Assembly: GCF_004771005.1 (NCBI RefSeq)
Contig: NZ_RQHV01000007.1
Location: forward strand, 97,269-161,268
Length of the DNA stretch: 64,000 bases
Source of the DNA: Leptospira ilyithenensis
Lineage (GTDB): Bacteria > Spirochaetota > Leptospiria > Leptospirales > Leptospiraceae
Direction: 5' to 3'
Below the pieces are notes generated by a model. It did not search any database and was not told where the DNA came from. It worked only from the letters and a program-made list of their open reading frames with translations. Numbering within the stretch: the stretch's first letter is position 1; each line of letters opens with the position of its first letter. Below, in pieces: positions 36,907 to 46,277 of the stretch. Position numbers and translations under genes: made by a program.

Positions 36907-37592
36907 GAAGTTTGATGATTCGTTTCAAAGACTGCGAAGGCCCGGGCGTGCTTGAACATGTGTTACGTGAAAAAGGGTATCGGGTCAGTTATCATAATGC
37001 TTATGACGAAAAACTCCAACTCCATCCTTCGGCCCATTTGAATTTTGATCTGATCGTTTTATTGGGTGGTTCCCAAACTGTAGCCGACGATTCCAACGAT
37101 TCTTTTTTTGCCCCCTATTATGAGTTAGTTGAAAGTGTTCTTGTCACTCCCGGTCGTAAATTGATAGGGATTTGTTTAGGCTCCCAGATCATTGCACGGG
37201 TATTAGGCGGCAAGGTAATTGTCGGAGACAAAGGTCCCGAAGTCGGATTTGCTCCCGTAAAGATCAAAAACAAATCAAATCGGATTTTTGCCGGGATCGA
37301 TTCTTCCGAAATCCAGGCATTTCATTTGCATGAAGATGTATTTGCCATTCCTGAGGGTGCCGATCATCTTTTGGAAGGCGGATTTTATCCCAACCAGATG
37401 TTTTCTTATAAAGACAAGGCATTCGCATTCCAAACTCATATCGAGCCGACTTTGCCTATGTTACGCGTTTGGCAGGACGTTCATAAGGAATTCATTGCCA
37501 AAGGCGCGGGGGACTTTTCCAAATTGGCAGAAGACCAGAAAACAATGGAATCTTCCGCTAAGATCGTATTTCGCAATATTCTAAATATATAA
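36903..37592 (+). CDS. Class I glutamine amidotransferase-like protein
   Basis: The 229-residue protein has the nucleophile elbow GICLGSQIIARVLGG with Cys, the His in AFQTHIEPT, and a conserved HLHED segment. It resembles stand-alone GMP-synthase-like amidotransferases and gamma-glutamyl peptidases. With no synthetase domain it probably works as a hydrolase of gamma-glutamyl compounds. It sits between the thioredoxin-like lipoprotein (ATGA overlap) and secA (10 bases), so the three may be cotranscribed. Confidence 0.85.
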   Translation: MRSLMIRFKDCEGPGVLEHVLREKGYRVSYHNAYDEKLQLHPSAHLNFDLIVLLGGSQTVADDSNDSFFAPYYELVESVLVTPGRKLIGICLGSQIIARVLGGKVIVGDKGPEVGFAPVKIKNKSNRIFAGIDSSEIQAFHLHEDVFAIPEGADHLLEGGFYPNQMFSYKDKAFAFQTHIEPTLPMLRVWQDVHKEFIAKGAGDFSKLAEDQKTMESSAKIVFRNILNI

Positions 37593-37602
37593 TGGATGAT
37601 TT

Positions 37603-40362
37603 ATGTTTCAAAAAATACTGACATTTCTTTTTGGTAGCAAATACGAGAGAGATTTAAAAAAACTTACTCCGATCGTGGAATCTATCAATACGTTTGAGCC
37701 GAAAATACGGGCTTTGAGCGACTCGGATCTCTCCAATCAAACTGAAATTTTTAAAGAACGTTTGTCTAGGGGGGAATCTTTGGATGAAATACTTCCCGAA
37801 GCATTTGCAACCGTTAGGGAAGTTTCTTACCGTACTTTGGGTATGCGCCACTTCGACGTGCAGATGATGGGGGGAATCGCTCTTCATTGGGGAAACATCT
37901 CCGAGATGAAAACGGGGGAAGGTAAAACTCTTACTTCCACTCTTCCCATTTACTTGAATTCATTATCCGGGCAAGGGGTTCATGTTGTAACGGTAAACGA
38001 CTATTTGGCGAAACGCGATGCCAATTGGATGAAACCGATTTATGAATTTCTAAAAATCAGTGTGGGTATCATCCAACACGATATGGAACACGAAGAAAGA
38101 AAAGAAGCATATAACTCGGATATAACTTACGGAACCAATAACGAGTTCGGTTTTGATTATTTGCGGGACAATATGGTTTCTTATAAAGAACACAGAGTCC
38201 AAAGAAATCATAATTTTGCAATCGTGGATGAAGTGGATTCCATTTTGGTGGATGAAGCGAGAACTCCTCTTATCATATCCGGGCCTGCGGAAGAATCCAC
38301 TGACAAGTATATCAAAGTGGATCGCATCATTCCCCGATTGATCGAAGGAGAAGACTATGAAGTGGATGAAAAAGCAAAAAACGTATTACTTTCCGAGACG
38401 GGAGTTCATCACGTAGAAGAGTTGTTGTCCGTAGATAATTTGTATCATGCGGATAATATCGAGCTAGTTCACCACGTTCACCAGGCTTTAAAAGCACATA
38501 AGATCTTCGATAAAGACAAGGATTATGTGGTTCAGGAAGACCAAGTAATTATCGTAGATGAATTTACCGGTCGTTTAATGAAAGGTAGGCGGTATTCCGA
38601 CGGACTTCATCAGGCATTGGAAGCAAAAGAAGGCGTGTCGATCGCACGCGAATCCCAGACACTTGCCTCCATTACATTTCAGAACTTTTTTAGAATCTAT
38701 AACAAACTCGCGGGTATGACCGGAACTGCGGATACGGAAGCGGAAGAATTCAAAAAAATCTACAGCCTGGATGTGATCGTAATTCCATCCAATGTAAAAA
38801 TCCAAAGAATCGATTTGCCGGATCGTGTTTATAAAACGGAGAAAGAAAAATTCGATGCAGTAGTCAAAGATATCCAGGACAAGGTTACGAAAAAACAACC
38901 TGTTCTCGTCGGAACGATCTCCATAGAAAAATCCGAAGTTCTCTCTCGCTTATTGACTGTTAACGGATTACCACATAATGTGCTAAATGCGAAACAACAC
39001 GAACGGGAATCCGAAATTGTCGCCAACGCAGGAAAACCGGGTGCGATTACGATTGCAACCAACATGGCAGGCCGTGGAACGGATATCGTTCTCGGCGGAG
39101 CTCAAAAATACAAAGACGATTTGGAAAAATTGGACGAGATCGCGCATAAGGCGGGAATCCATTCCGGAAACGGAATCCAAACGATTTATGCTTTCAGGGA
39201 ACTTCTCGTTAAACAAAAGTTTGACGAAAGTGAGTCGGCACTTGCAAATATCGAACACATTCAAATTCGTAAACAATGTTCCGATATTCTGGAATCCGCC
39301 CGCAAATGGAGAAAAGATCATGATTTGGTGATCGGTGCCGGCGGACTTCATATCATCGGATCGGAGAGACATGAGTCCCGCCGTATTGATAATCAGTTGA
39401 GAGGTCGTTCGGGAAGACAGGGAGATCCGGGGTCTTCCCGATTTTATCTTTCCCTTCAGGATGATTTGATGCGCATCTTCGGTTCGGACAGAATCGCCCG
39501 AATCATGGATACATTAAAGATGCCGGAAGGACAGGAATTGGAACACAGTATGGTTTCCAATGCGATTGCCCGTGCTCAGAAACGAGTGGAAGGCCATAAC
39601 TTTGATATTCGTAAACATTTGTTGGAATACGACGACGTGATGAATCGCCAACGAATCTATATCTATGGAATCCGTAACGAATTGTTGGATAAGGGAAACA
39701 TGTCCGAGAAGATTTTCGATTTTCTCGATGAAGTGGCGGAAAACCAAATCATTACCTATTGTGAAGGCAATAATGTTTCCTCTTGGGAAACGGAGCCTTT
39801 GAATGAATGGTTGTCTTCCATCGGGATTCAGTTTCAACTAGACCTAGAAACTTATAAAAAAGCATCTAATCCTCAACTTAAACTTTTTGAAGATATTTCT
39901 TCCGCTTTCAAAGCAACTTATCAAGGTAAGGTGGAGCGGGTCGGAGAAAACATCTGGCGTTCGATTGAAAGCAACGTATTTCTGGATATCCTGGATCATA
40001 GATGGAAAGATCATCTCTATGCGATGGATCATTTGAAAGAAGGTATTTGGACTGTAGGTTACGGAGAAAAAAATCCTCTGGTAGAATACAAACTCCAAGG
40101 CTTTAAGCTTTTTGATCAATTGGTGGATAACCTAAAAGTGGAAGTGGTGTCATTTCTTTTCCGACTGGAAGTGAGTGAATCGGACAAATCGAATGTGGGG
40201 ACGGAATCTCCTAAAGAATATAAAAAAGTAGGAATGGAATCCCGTGAAGAAGTGGATATGTTTGGGAATGAAAAAAAATCAAATCAAACCAAACCTCAGG
40301 TCACAAACACAACGAGCTCCGGTGGCGGTTCCGAAAGAAGATCCAGTCGTAGAAAAAAATAA
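37603..40362 (+). CDS. secA: Preprotein translocase ATPase SecA
   Basis: SecA drives protein export through SecYEG. The 919-residue protein has all core motifs: Walker [19 protein letters not shown], the DEAD-type [63 protein letters not shown] and [19 protein letters not shown]. The C-terminus ends in a Ser/Gly/Arg/Lys-rich tail ([10 protein letters not shown]) with no cysteines, so the zinc-binding SecB-interaction motif of many bacteria is absent. There is no SecB gene in the window. Start is an ATG close to the usual N-terminus. Confidence 0.98.
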   Translation: MFQKILTFLFGSKYERDLKKLTPIVESINTFEPKIRALSDSDLSNQTEIFKERLSRGESLDEILPEAFATVREVSYRTLGMRHFDVQMMGGIALHWGNISEMKTGEGKTLTSTLPIYLNSLSGQGVHVVTVNDYLAKRDANWMKPIYEFLKISVGIIQHDMEHEERKEAYNSDITYGTNNEFGFDYLRDNMVSYKEHRVQRNHNFAIVDEVDSILVDEARTPLIISGPAEESTDKYIKVDRIIPRLIEGEDYEVDEKAKNVLLSETGVHHVEELLSVDNLYHADNIELVHHVHQALKAHKIFDKDKDYVVQEDQVIIVDEFTGRLMKGRRYSDGLHQALEAKEGVSIARESQTLASITFQNFFRIYNKLAGMTGTADTEAEEFKKIYSLDVIVIPSNVKIQRIDLPDRVYKTEKEKFDAVVKDIQDKVTKKQPVLVGTISIEKSEVLSRLLTVNGLPHNVLNAKQHERESEIVANAGKPGAITIATNMAGRGTDIVLGGAQKYKDDLEKLDEIAHKAGIHSGNGIQTIYAFRELLVKQKFDESESALANIEHIQIRKQCSDILESARKWRKDHDLVIGAGGLHIIGSERHESRRIDNQLRGRSGRQGDPGSSRFYLSLQDDLMRIFGSDRIARIMDTLKMPEGQELEHSMVSNAIARAQKRVEGHNFDIRKHLLEYDDVMNRQRIYIYGIRNELLDKGNMSEKIFDFLDEVAENQIITYCEGNNVSSWETEPLNEWLSSIGIQFQLDLETYKKASNPQLKLFEDISSAFKATYQGKVERVGENIWRSIESNVFLDILDHRWKDHLYAMDHLKEGIWTVGYGEKNPLVEYKLQGFKLFDQLVDNLKVEVVSFLFRLEVSESDKSNVGTESPKEYKKVGMESREEVDMFGNEKKSNQTKPQVTNTTSSGGGSERRSSRRKK

Positions 40363-40379
40363 TAGAATTTGATCGAATA

Positions 40380-40408
40380 AGAAGGCTTTCGAAAAAAAGA
40401 AGCCTTCT
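40380..40408. terminator. Hairpin after secA
   Basis: Arms AGAAGGCTT and AAGCCTTCT with an 11-base A-rich loop, followed by a pyrimidine-rich stretch. It may also serve the minus-strand chemoreceptor remnant. Confidence 0.65.
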
Positions 40409-40416
40409 CTTCCTTC

Positions 40417-40857
40417 TTATTTCACTTTAAATTTTGCAGTGGTATCGGCTATGTTAGCGGATATATCCGTGATCTGGCCGGCTAACTGCATTTAAATCTT
40501 CCGAATTATGTGCAAGCAATTCCGCTCGTTTTGCAAGTTCGTTTATAACCAACTGCATTTCTTCCGATGTCTGTTTTTGTTCCTGGCTTGAAAATTCTAT
40601 CATCTCTGCCATACCTTTCAATCCGTTCAGTTCTGTTATAACAAGAGTTGCGCTCTTTGCTTGTACAGACATCAAAATCAGGTTTTCGAATATTTGATAA
40701 ATTTTTCTAGTGCTTCGAATTTCTTCGATTTCCTTCTCCGAAAAACCGATGGTCTTGTTCTGTTCTAAGAATAGAGAGATAAATAAAAAAGAATAGGGAT
40801 GACTAAGGGCAGCGGTAATAAAAAAAGTCTGCTCTTGATGGAGATTTTTTTCAGCAT
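40417..40857 (-). pseudogene. Collapsed methyl-accepting chemotaxis protein gene
   Basis: An ATG at 40857 opens MLKKISIKSRLFLLPLPLV and a transmembrane helix, then meets TAG. The -1/+2 frame continues as EQNKTIGFSEKEIEEIRSTR, typical of a chemoreceptor ligand domain start. It then jumps directly to SVQAKSATLVITELNGLKG and FSSQEQKQTSEEMQLVINEL, the C-terminal signalling helix. A further frameshift precedes QLAGQITDISANIA and the stop at 40417. So both ends of a chemoreceptor survive while the middle, several hundred codons, is gone. Confidence 0.75.
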
Positions 40858-41041
40858 TTAAATTTTACCTTACTGGTCAAATATTAGCAGCTTTCTTAGA
40901 AGAAGGGCTTATTTTTTAGGAAAATTGCCTCGATTTTGTCATTTTATTGCAAAAATGTAGCAAATCTTTTTAGAAGGACTACCCGGAAAGAGGTTCTCAT
41001 TATTGCTTGGAAGATTTGATTCCCTATATTACCATAGAAAT

Positions 41042-41596
41042 ATGAAGAACTTAGCAATTATGACAATTACCGGTTTTGCAATTTTGAATTGTTTTTCCTC
41101 ACAAGACGTTCAGATGAAAAATAAACAAGCATTATACGATAATTGTATGGAAACGTTTAAGGACGAAGGAAAGTGCAAGTCTTTCCTTGAAAAATCCGAA
41201 GCCGACTTAAAATCTTCGGAAGAAATCCGAAGGGAACAGGTTGCCAAGCTTTCGAAAGAACAACTGGCCGGTTTGAAGTTAAGGCAAGACATCAAAGATA
41301 CGTTGGCGTCCAAGAACAATCTGTTTGTGAAAGAATATCTGGGTGAGCCGGACGAAATCAAACACTTCGGAGATCGTGAGTATTGGGTATACACCCGTCC
41401 GGTTAGCAAATACAAACCCGATTCCGACCCTGACGAAGAAATCACTGTTATCTTCCGTCGAACTATGGTAGAAAAGGTGAATCATATAAAGCCTGCTTCG
41501 CATGAAGAATCTCTTTTTCAATTTAAGAAAGTCATTCCGCGCAAGAAACCGGAAGGAGACAAAGAAGGTGAAAAGACAGAGGCAGAACAAAAGTAA
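41042..41596 (+). CDS. Small charged lipoprotein
   Basis: The ATG at 41042 gives 184 residues with a signal peptide and lipobox (AILNC). The mature part begins with a Lys/Glu-rich helix containing two Cys (DNCMETFKDEGKCKSF), then a compact domain resembling small SmpA/OmlA-type outer-membrane modules (YLGEPDEIKHFGDREYWVY). The C-terminus is Lys/Glu-rich. The resemblance suggests an envelope-assembly accessory, with low certainty. A copy of repeat R begins six bases after the stop. Confidence 0.75.
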   Translation: MKNLAIMTITGFAILNCFSSQDVQMKNKQALYDNCMETFKDEGKCKSFLEKSEADLKSSEEIRREQVAKLSKEQLAGLKLRQDIKDTLASKNNLFVKEYLGEPDEIKHFGDREYWVYTRPVSKYKPDSDPDEEITVIFRRTMVEKVNHIKPASHEESLFQFKKVIPRKKPEGDKEGEKTEAEQK

Positions 41597-41601
41597 TATA
41601 T

Positions 41602-41801
41602 TAATCGTTTCGCACTCCACGCTCCTGTGCGCGTAACCTCCGTGTTACGACGCACGAGCTTCGGCCGTCCTGGCCTCGCCACCGCGAGAAGTGCTTCACT
41701 CAGCTTTAAGAGTAGAGCAGTAAGCTAACTTCTATTATCTTGGCGCCATTTCCGGCTCTCCCTCGACGAGGGCGCTCGGTCGATCCGGGCGAGGGGGGTT
41801 T
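41602..41801 (+). repeat. Repeat R, copy 1
   Basis: About 200 bases, more than 80 % identical by eye to the copy at 45042. It contains a stem-loop at 41627-41655: outer stem GTGCG/CGCAC, internal loop C opposite GA, inner stem GTAAC/GTTAC, loop CTCCGT. Two smaller hairpins follow (GGCC/GGCC and CTCGC/GCGAG). The tail pairs CCCTCG (41760) with CGAGGG (41790). No plausible gene lies inside. Confidence 0.85.
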
Positions 41802-41832
41802 ATTTCAAGACTATCACTTTTGCGAGATGAAA

Positions 41833-42750
41833 TTAAAAAACCGATATCTTACTTGCTAAATCTAAAAACGTAAATACTTTGCTCCCAAGTAAATCTGATC
41901 CATAAATTTCCTCACCGCCTAGTAATTTGAATTTATTTTGCGATGAATTAATAATATAAATTTGGCTAAATTCAATCTTTGCATTTCCTTCCAATAAGTC
42001 TTTAGCTTTGATTTTTTTGTAGATCTTTTTCTGAATTGGCGTATAATTGAAGTTATATTTTGTTTCTGTCCCAATGTGTTGAATCACTCTTATTGGCTTA
42101 TCATTTTTAATTGAATAGAGAGCATACTGCGCTTGATCATCATCAAACTTAATTTGTAATGAATCAGAATATAATAATTCATTTGTAATAGTTAATGGAC
42201 AATTTTCAAACTCGTGATAGGCATATATATTATCTATCTCGCCTAGATTATTTGGGTAGTCATAAGTAGCACATATTGCTTTGCTTTCCTTTATAATTTT
42301 CAAGGGAGGGAGTTCTATGCCAGAGTAATGATAGTAGCCTTCTTCATTTGTTTTTTTTATAGCTTTTATTTTTGATCCAATAAAACCTTTAGTAGATTGA
42401 TTGTATCCAGCAATCGTTTGTTCATTATTTAAGATAAAAGTAGAAATAGTTTGAAAATTACTATTTAAACCTTCATAAAAGAAACTTTTTTTTTCATCAA
42501 AATCGACAAAACTGTATGCAATAAATATGATTTTCGGTTTTTTTTCTTTAAGGATATTCAAGAGATTCAAAAGACTTGAATGAAATCCTTGATTCTTCAT
42601 ATGCAATAAAGATTCACCATCTACATCTATAATAGTGATGAGTTTTGAGTCATTTTTTAGATTGGTTATCTTGATTTTGGATTCTAGATTATTTATTGCA
42701 TTGCATCCAATAAGCAGTAAAAACAAAAAAAAGAGAAAAAATTTAATCAT
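41833..42750 (-). CDS. CHASE2-like lipoprotein, AT-rich
   Basis: The 305-residue protein has a signal peptide and lipobox (LLLIGC). The order of segments recalls the extracytoplasmic CHASE2 sensor domain: ITIIDVDGESL, LNILKEKKPKIIFIAYSF, PPLKIIKESKAICATYDYP, NFNYTPIQKKIYKKIKAKDLLEG and GGEEIYGSDLLGS. No transmembrane or output domain follows, which is unusual for CHASE2. It starts three bases after the stop of the fragment at 42754. Its base composition is far more AT-rich than the flanks, suggesting transfer. A role as partner or immunity protein of the adjacent repetitive protein is a guess from position. Confidence 0.65.
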   Translation of the reverse strand: MIKFFLFFLFLLLIGCNAINNLESKIKITNLKNDSKLITIIDVDGESLLHMKNQGFHSSLLNLLNILKEKKPKIIFIAYSFVDFDEKKSFFYEGLNSNFQTISTFILNNEQTIAGYNQSTKGFIGSKIKAIKKTNEEGYYHYSGIELPPLKIIKESKAICATYDYPNNLGEIDNIYAYHEFENCPLTITNELLYSDSLQIKFDDDQAQYALYSIKNDKPIRVIQHIGTETKYNFNYTPIQKKIYKKIKAKDLLEGNAKIEFSQIYIINSSQNKFKLLGGEEIYGSDLLGSKVFTFLDLASKISVF

Positions 42751-42753
42751 ATT

Positions 42754-43089
42754 TTAAGCCCTTGGTTCCCTTGCACTTTCAGATGTTGGATTATTGGATG
42801 GATCTATCGGTTTCTTATCTGGTCCAAGTTTTTCCAAAAGATTTGGTTTGTTATTCTCTTCATCTTTTGTGGCTTTAATTGTTTTATCAAGATTTATAAT
42901 ACCGTTAGCTTTGATATAAGTGTCACCAATCTTGAGTCTTAGAGTTTTTCCTTTTGCGTCAATTATATGGTCACCTGAAGTTGGGTCTTTCCAAATTTGA
43001 CCACTTTTTACACTGTCTACACTAGCCTCACCATATTTAGTAATGATGGCCTCCCCGTGTTTTAGAGCTCTTGCGTTTTCTTTTCCCAC
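42754..43089 (-). CDS. C-terminal tip of the disrupted repetitive protein (frameshifted)
   Basis: This 111-residue frame opens at a GTG inside the end of the preceding frame. Joining the two by removing one base near 43081 gives a smooth FIKRGKENARALKHGEA, so this is probably the original C-terminus: a charged domain (DSVKSGQIWKDPTSGDHIID) with a Pro-rich end. It recalls the variable tip of polymorphic secreted proteins; no toxin family is recognised. Its stop is three bases before the lipoprotein start. Confidence 0.5.
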   Translation of the reverse strand: MGKENARALKHGEAIITKYGEASVDSVKSGQIWKDPTSGDHIIDAKGKTLRLKIGDTYIKANGIINLDKTIKATKDEENNKPNLLEKLGPDKKPIDPSNNPTSESAREPRA

Positions 43090-45079
43090 GTTTTATAAAG
43101 GAATCTGGAAACCGATTCTCCCCTTCAAGAAAGACATTTGCATTGTCCTTCAGATATTTGTCTTTGTTCTTTTTAGCATCTTCATAAGCCTGGTTCTTTT
43201 TGGTGTCTGGTTCAATTACCGCCTGTCTACTTTTTACATCAGTTGGAATTTTTGGAGATTGTGACTCTTCTTCTTCAGAACTTCCATTCTCATTTTCTTT
43301 CTTCCCTATATTTGTGCCTACTCCAGCAATAATATCAGCTCCCTCATTATTTTGGGCTTCTTTCTGCTTTTGCCGTGCTTCAGCCTGTTCTTGTAGAGAT
43401 CCTCTTAGTTCGGATTGATTGGTGACAATCCCTTGTTTCCATGCATTCTTAGGATCATTGGCTGGATTAAGTGAAACTGATGCACCCGACTCGGAATCAT
43501 AATTGATCTGTGTTGATCCTTGGCTAAAACCAGCGTTAAATCCACCTGTATTGAAGTTGTATCCCGCAGATACACTATAACCTTCTTTGGTGCTGTATTC
43601 TGCAGTGAGTCCACCGTTTTGAGTGATTCCCACTGTTGCACTACTACCGTTTGCATTATTGGTAGTGTGTTCCAGACCCGCACCATCTCTTTGGTTGAAT
43701 GTGAGTGAATTACTGCTTCCGATGCTTCCATCTCTGTTAAAGTTGTTTTGGGTTACAAATGCACCAAACCCCTCATCCTTGTTATACGTGACTCCACCAC
43801 TATAGTTTCCTGTAGTCGCACCTAAAGCTGCTCCAAAGCCACTGCCTTGGGAATAGGTGACTCCTGCGGTGAGTCCATTCTCTGTCTTGACTCCCAAGGC
43901 AACGCTAGCTCCCGATTTTTGGGTATAATTCACTCCTGCTTGGATGGATCCAATGGCTAATCCGGCACTAACCCCAAATCCTTCTTTTTCTGAATAGGAT
44001 AACCCTAGTTTTGCTCCACCATAGTTCAATCCCGCACTAACAGTCGCTCCACCTTTCTCTGAGATACCGGCAGTAACTTTTGCAGGGCCATAACCGACAC
44101 CTACGCTAGCCCCGAATCCATTTTCTGAATCATAAGACAATCCGACACTGACGGAACCGCCCGTATAACCTTGAACGATACCATTTACAACACCGCCGGC
44201 AGCACCAACTAACGCACCTTGTAGCCCACCACTTGCAGCGCCTTGCGCCGCTCCGATCGCTGCAACTGCTACATAAAGAGAAGCTCCACCTGTAAAAGGT
44301 GCAAGTGCCACAGCGGCAACTGTTGTTACTATTTGAAATTCTTTAGTTTCATAAAACTTCTCCTTCGGCTTACTCATCTTATCTAACTGTTGTGAGATGG
44401 CCCATGCAGGTATGCCTGTTGCTTCAGCGATGGCATTGGTAGCTTCTTGTTTTGCGTAGTCTTTGACTGCATCCTTCATCGACTTACCACCGACAAGACC
44501 GGAGATGAGTCCCGCTGGAAGTCCAGTTGCTTCCGCAATGGCTGAGGTGATGATTCCGTTGACTTTTTCTGTAACGACAGATTTAAAACTCTGTGCTAAG
44601 TTTTGTCCGCTTGCCGTTCCGGAAAGAACATCAAATAGAAAACCTTTGCTTTCCTTCTCAGATTCATTCGCTTTCGCCTGAGCCTGAACGTCTTTGATCG
44701 TGCCGTCCAGATATTGAGTGAACGCTCCATTAGCAGATGTTACTTCATTGGCTGCGAAAGTAGTTCCCATACCGTTGAGTTCGAAGCTATGACCCATTGC
44801 CCCTAAAGAGAATGCAGAAGGGATATTGAGATCCTGCATTCCATAACTCATCTCGATCGGTATGCCTTTGATATTTATCGTTCCTCTTAGCTCTCTGGAA
44901 CCTAAGTGGCGTTGTGTGGAAACAGGCACTCCTTTGATAGATACCCAATTTTCTCCTTTGGAATCACCGGGAAGAGTTCCTTGTCGGAAATTGTATTTTG
45001 ACTGTTTAAAGTTATCTCGAAGCCCGCCCATATTCGGAGCGTAATCGTTCCGCACTCCACGCTCCTGTGCGCGTAACAT
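43037..45079 (-). CDS. 5'-truncated fragment of a large glycine-rich repetitive protein
   Basis: The frame has 680 codons, but its ATG (45079) and first dozen codons lie in repeat R, so the true N-terminus is missing. Residues about 230-320 are hydrophobic and Ala/Gly-rich (VAALALAPFTGGASLYV-like). Then come about 15 beta-hairpin repeats of the form Y-x-x-x-x-G-F-G-A-S-V-G-V, such as ENGFGASVGVGYG and EKEGFGVSAGLAIG. The end is Lys/Glu-rich and frameshifted into FIKRGKRKRK. It resembles the C-terminal part of the very long repetitive proteins of Leptospira (the TIGR04388-type group, from memory). It is probably not expressed as such. Confidence 0.55.
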   Translation of the reverse strand: MLRAQERGVRNDYAPNMGGLRDNFKQSKYNFRQGTLPGDSKGENWVSIKGVPVSTQRHLGSRELRGTINIKGIPIEMSYGMQDLNIPSAFSLGAMGHSFELNGMGTTFAANEVTSANGAFTQYLDGTIKDVQAQAKANESEKESKGFLFDVLSGTASGQNLAQSFKSVVTEKVNGIITSAIAEATGLPAGLISGLVGGKSMKDAVKDYAKQEATNAIAEATGIPAWAISQQLDKMSKPKEKFYETKEFQIVTTVAAVALAPFTGGASLYVAVAAIGAAQGAASGGLQGALVGAAGGVVNGIVQGYTGGSVSVGLSYDSENGFGASVGVGYGPAKVTAGISEKGGATVSAGLNYGGAKLGLSYSEKEGFGVSAGLAIGSIQAGVNYTQKSGASVALGVKTENGLTAGVTYSQGSGFGAALGATTGNYSGGVTYNKDEGFGAFVTQNNFNRDGSIGSSNSLTFNQRDGAGLEHTTNNANGSSATVGITQNGGLTAEYSTKEGYSVSAGYNFNTGGFNAGFSQGSTQINYDSESGASVSLNPANDPKNAWKQGIVTNQSELRGSLQEQAEARQKQKEAQNNEGADIIAGVGTNIGKKENENGSSEEEESQSPKIPTDVKSRQAVIEPDTKKNQAYEDAKKNKDKYLKDNANVFLEGENRFPDSFIKRGKRKRKSSKTRGGHHY

Positions 45080-45240
45080 CCGTGTTACGACGCACGAGCT
45101 CCGGCATCCCTGCCTCCGCTACCGCGAGAAGTGCTTCACTCACTTTTAAGAGTAGAATAGTAAGCTATTTCTTGTTATTCGGGCGCTGTTTCCGGCTCTC
45201 CCTCGACGACAACGCTCGGTTGATCCGGGCGAGGGGGTTT
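45042..45240 (+). repeat. Repeat R, copy 2
   Basis: Direct copy of the element at 41602, 3.44 kb away, in the same orientation. The main hairpin is at 45067-45095 with the same stems; the second hairpin reads GGCA/TGCC instead of GGCC/GGCC. The 5' end of the truncated repetitive gene begins exactly at this copy. The 214 bases from here to the next gene hold only the hairpin at 45303. Confidence 0.85.
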
Positions 45241-45302
45241 GTGTTTGTTTATAGATTTTGTTTAAGTAGGAAGAGAAAAATAAAAGAGGATTTCAGGTCA
45301 AT

Positions 45303-45332
45303 AACCAACTCTTCAAGTATGAAGAGTTGGTT
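45303..45332. terminator. Strong hairpin
   Basis: Perfect 13-base arms AACCAACTCTTCA and TGAAGAGTTGGTT with an AGTA loop. It lies downstream of the minus-strand gene at 45455 and is a likely terminator despite no long T run. Confidence 0.65.
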
Positions 45333-45454
45333 TCAAGGCTGATTTAATCAAGAAGGAAGCTCGTTTCTAAAAATTGTTGTAAAGCTATTTTCTTTGAACA
45401 ATTTACTGATCATTTTGTTTAAAATTATAGTTTTTACGAGGCTCAGGGAGTTTT

Positions 45455-46090
45455 TCATGTAAGAATCTGTTGTTTTGGGAAACCCGGAGGGGGAGAATTG
45501 AGTTTGATAGCTAGAAATTGTAAAATGCGATCTGGGATCGATAGATTAGGACAAATGGGTCGGAAGCCGACAGTTTGGTTCTCGGAATCAAATGATTCTC
45601 TGGTGTTTGTTATACGGACAAAGGAAAGGTTGAATGAACTGGGACCGGAAATAAGTACAACCTTGGACAAGGAAAAGTAAGGCGTATGTTTGGAATCGGA
45701 TCCCGGGTGGAAGGAATAAGGTTCCAGGCCTGCCATTTCCTTATGGAAATCGGATTGAACTTGTTTTTGTAAGGTGATGATTTCTGAAACGATGTCTCTT
45801 TCTTCGTTTTCCCAAGTAGCTTCCGTTACTGAATCCGTGGGAAGAGGAGCTTCTTCTGCTAATCGGATTTGTTTTACCAACTGAGCTTGGCTCAGGTTTT
45901 CTGGCAGTCGCTTCGATCCCAGTTCGGATTCCCATATTCTGGCTTCCAGTTCCGATTCGAAACTAGCAGTGATTGTGCTAGTTTCTGCGAATAGATACCC
46001 GGGAGCGAAACATAACAAAATTAGCAGAAATAAGCTTCTACCTATTCGTAACTTTATTATTTTCCGTAAAAACTCCACGATAACGGCCAT
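45455..46090 (-). CDS. Secreted hypothetical protein, 211 residues
   Basis: A basic N-terminus and strong hydrophobic core end in GYLFAETS, a normal signal peptide, so the product is probably periplasmic. The mature part is Glu-rich and helical at first (ASFESELEARIWESELG, then EEAPLPTDSVTEATWENEE), then changes to a less regular, Ser/Pro-rich end. An AGG seven bases before the ATG supports the start. No family recognised. Nothing else occupies this stretch. Confidence 0.55.
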   Translation of the reverse strand: MAVIVEFLRKIIKLRIGRSLFLLILLCFAPGYLFAETSTITASFESELEARIWESELGSKRLPENLSQAQLVKQIRLAEEAPLPTDSVTEATWENEERDIVSEIITLQKQVQSDFHKEMAGLEPYSFHPGSDSKHTPYFSLSKVVLISGPSSFNLSFVRITNTRESFDSENQTVGFRPICPNLSIPDRILQFLAIKLNSPPPGFPKQQILT

Positions 46091-46219
46091 TACAACCTGA
46101 TCATAGAAAAGGTAACAAGATTTTTTTAGAAATATTTGATTCCAGGGTGAGTGTTTAGAAATTAAGCAATTCGTCTGTCTGGTGAACTTGTGAATCTAAT
46201 TTTGGTTCGTACAATAAAA

Positions 46220-46245
46220 AACCCGGAACGAAACCGTTCCGGGTT
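46220..46245 (-). terminator. Rho-independent terminator of the porin-lipoprotein pair
   Basis: Arms AACCCGGAACG and CGTTCCGGGTT with a four-base loop; on the minus strand it is followed by a T-rich run. It lies 33 bases after the stop of the lipoprotein gene. Confidence 0.92.
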
Positions 46246-46277
46246 AATGTTCTCGGGACTTATATTACTAGTATGAT

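Noticed and set aside
24155..40857. A single chemoreceptor gene split by an inversion of about 16 kb
   Set aside because: Orientation would permit it, but the 40.4-40.9 kb copy has its own N-terminus and membrane anchor, so it is a separate decayed gene.
41602..41801. Repeat R as a tRNA gene or an integron attC site
   Set aside because: No cloverleaf or CCA end can be drawn, and the terminal core sites expected of attC are absent. No integrase gene is nearby.
43037..43095. Programmed -1 frameshift at GGGAAAA
   Set aside because: The reading phase of the incoming frame does not place the heptamer as X-XXY-YYZ, and the resumed frame needs +1. A plain indel explains it better.
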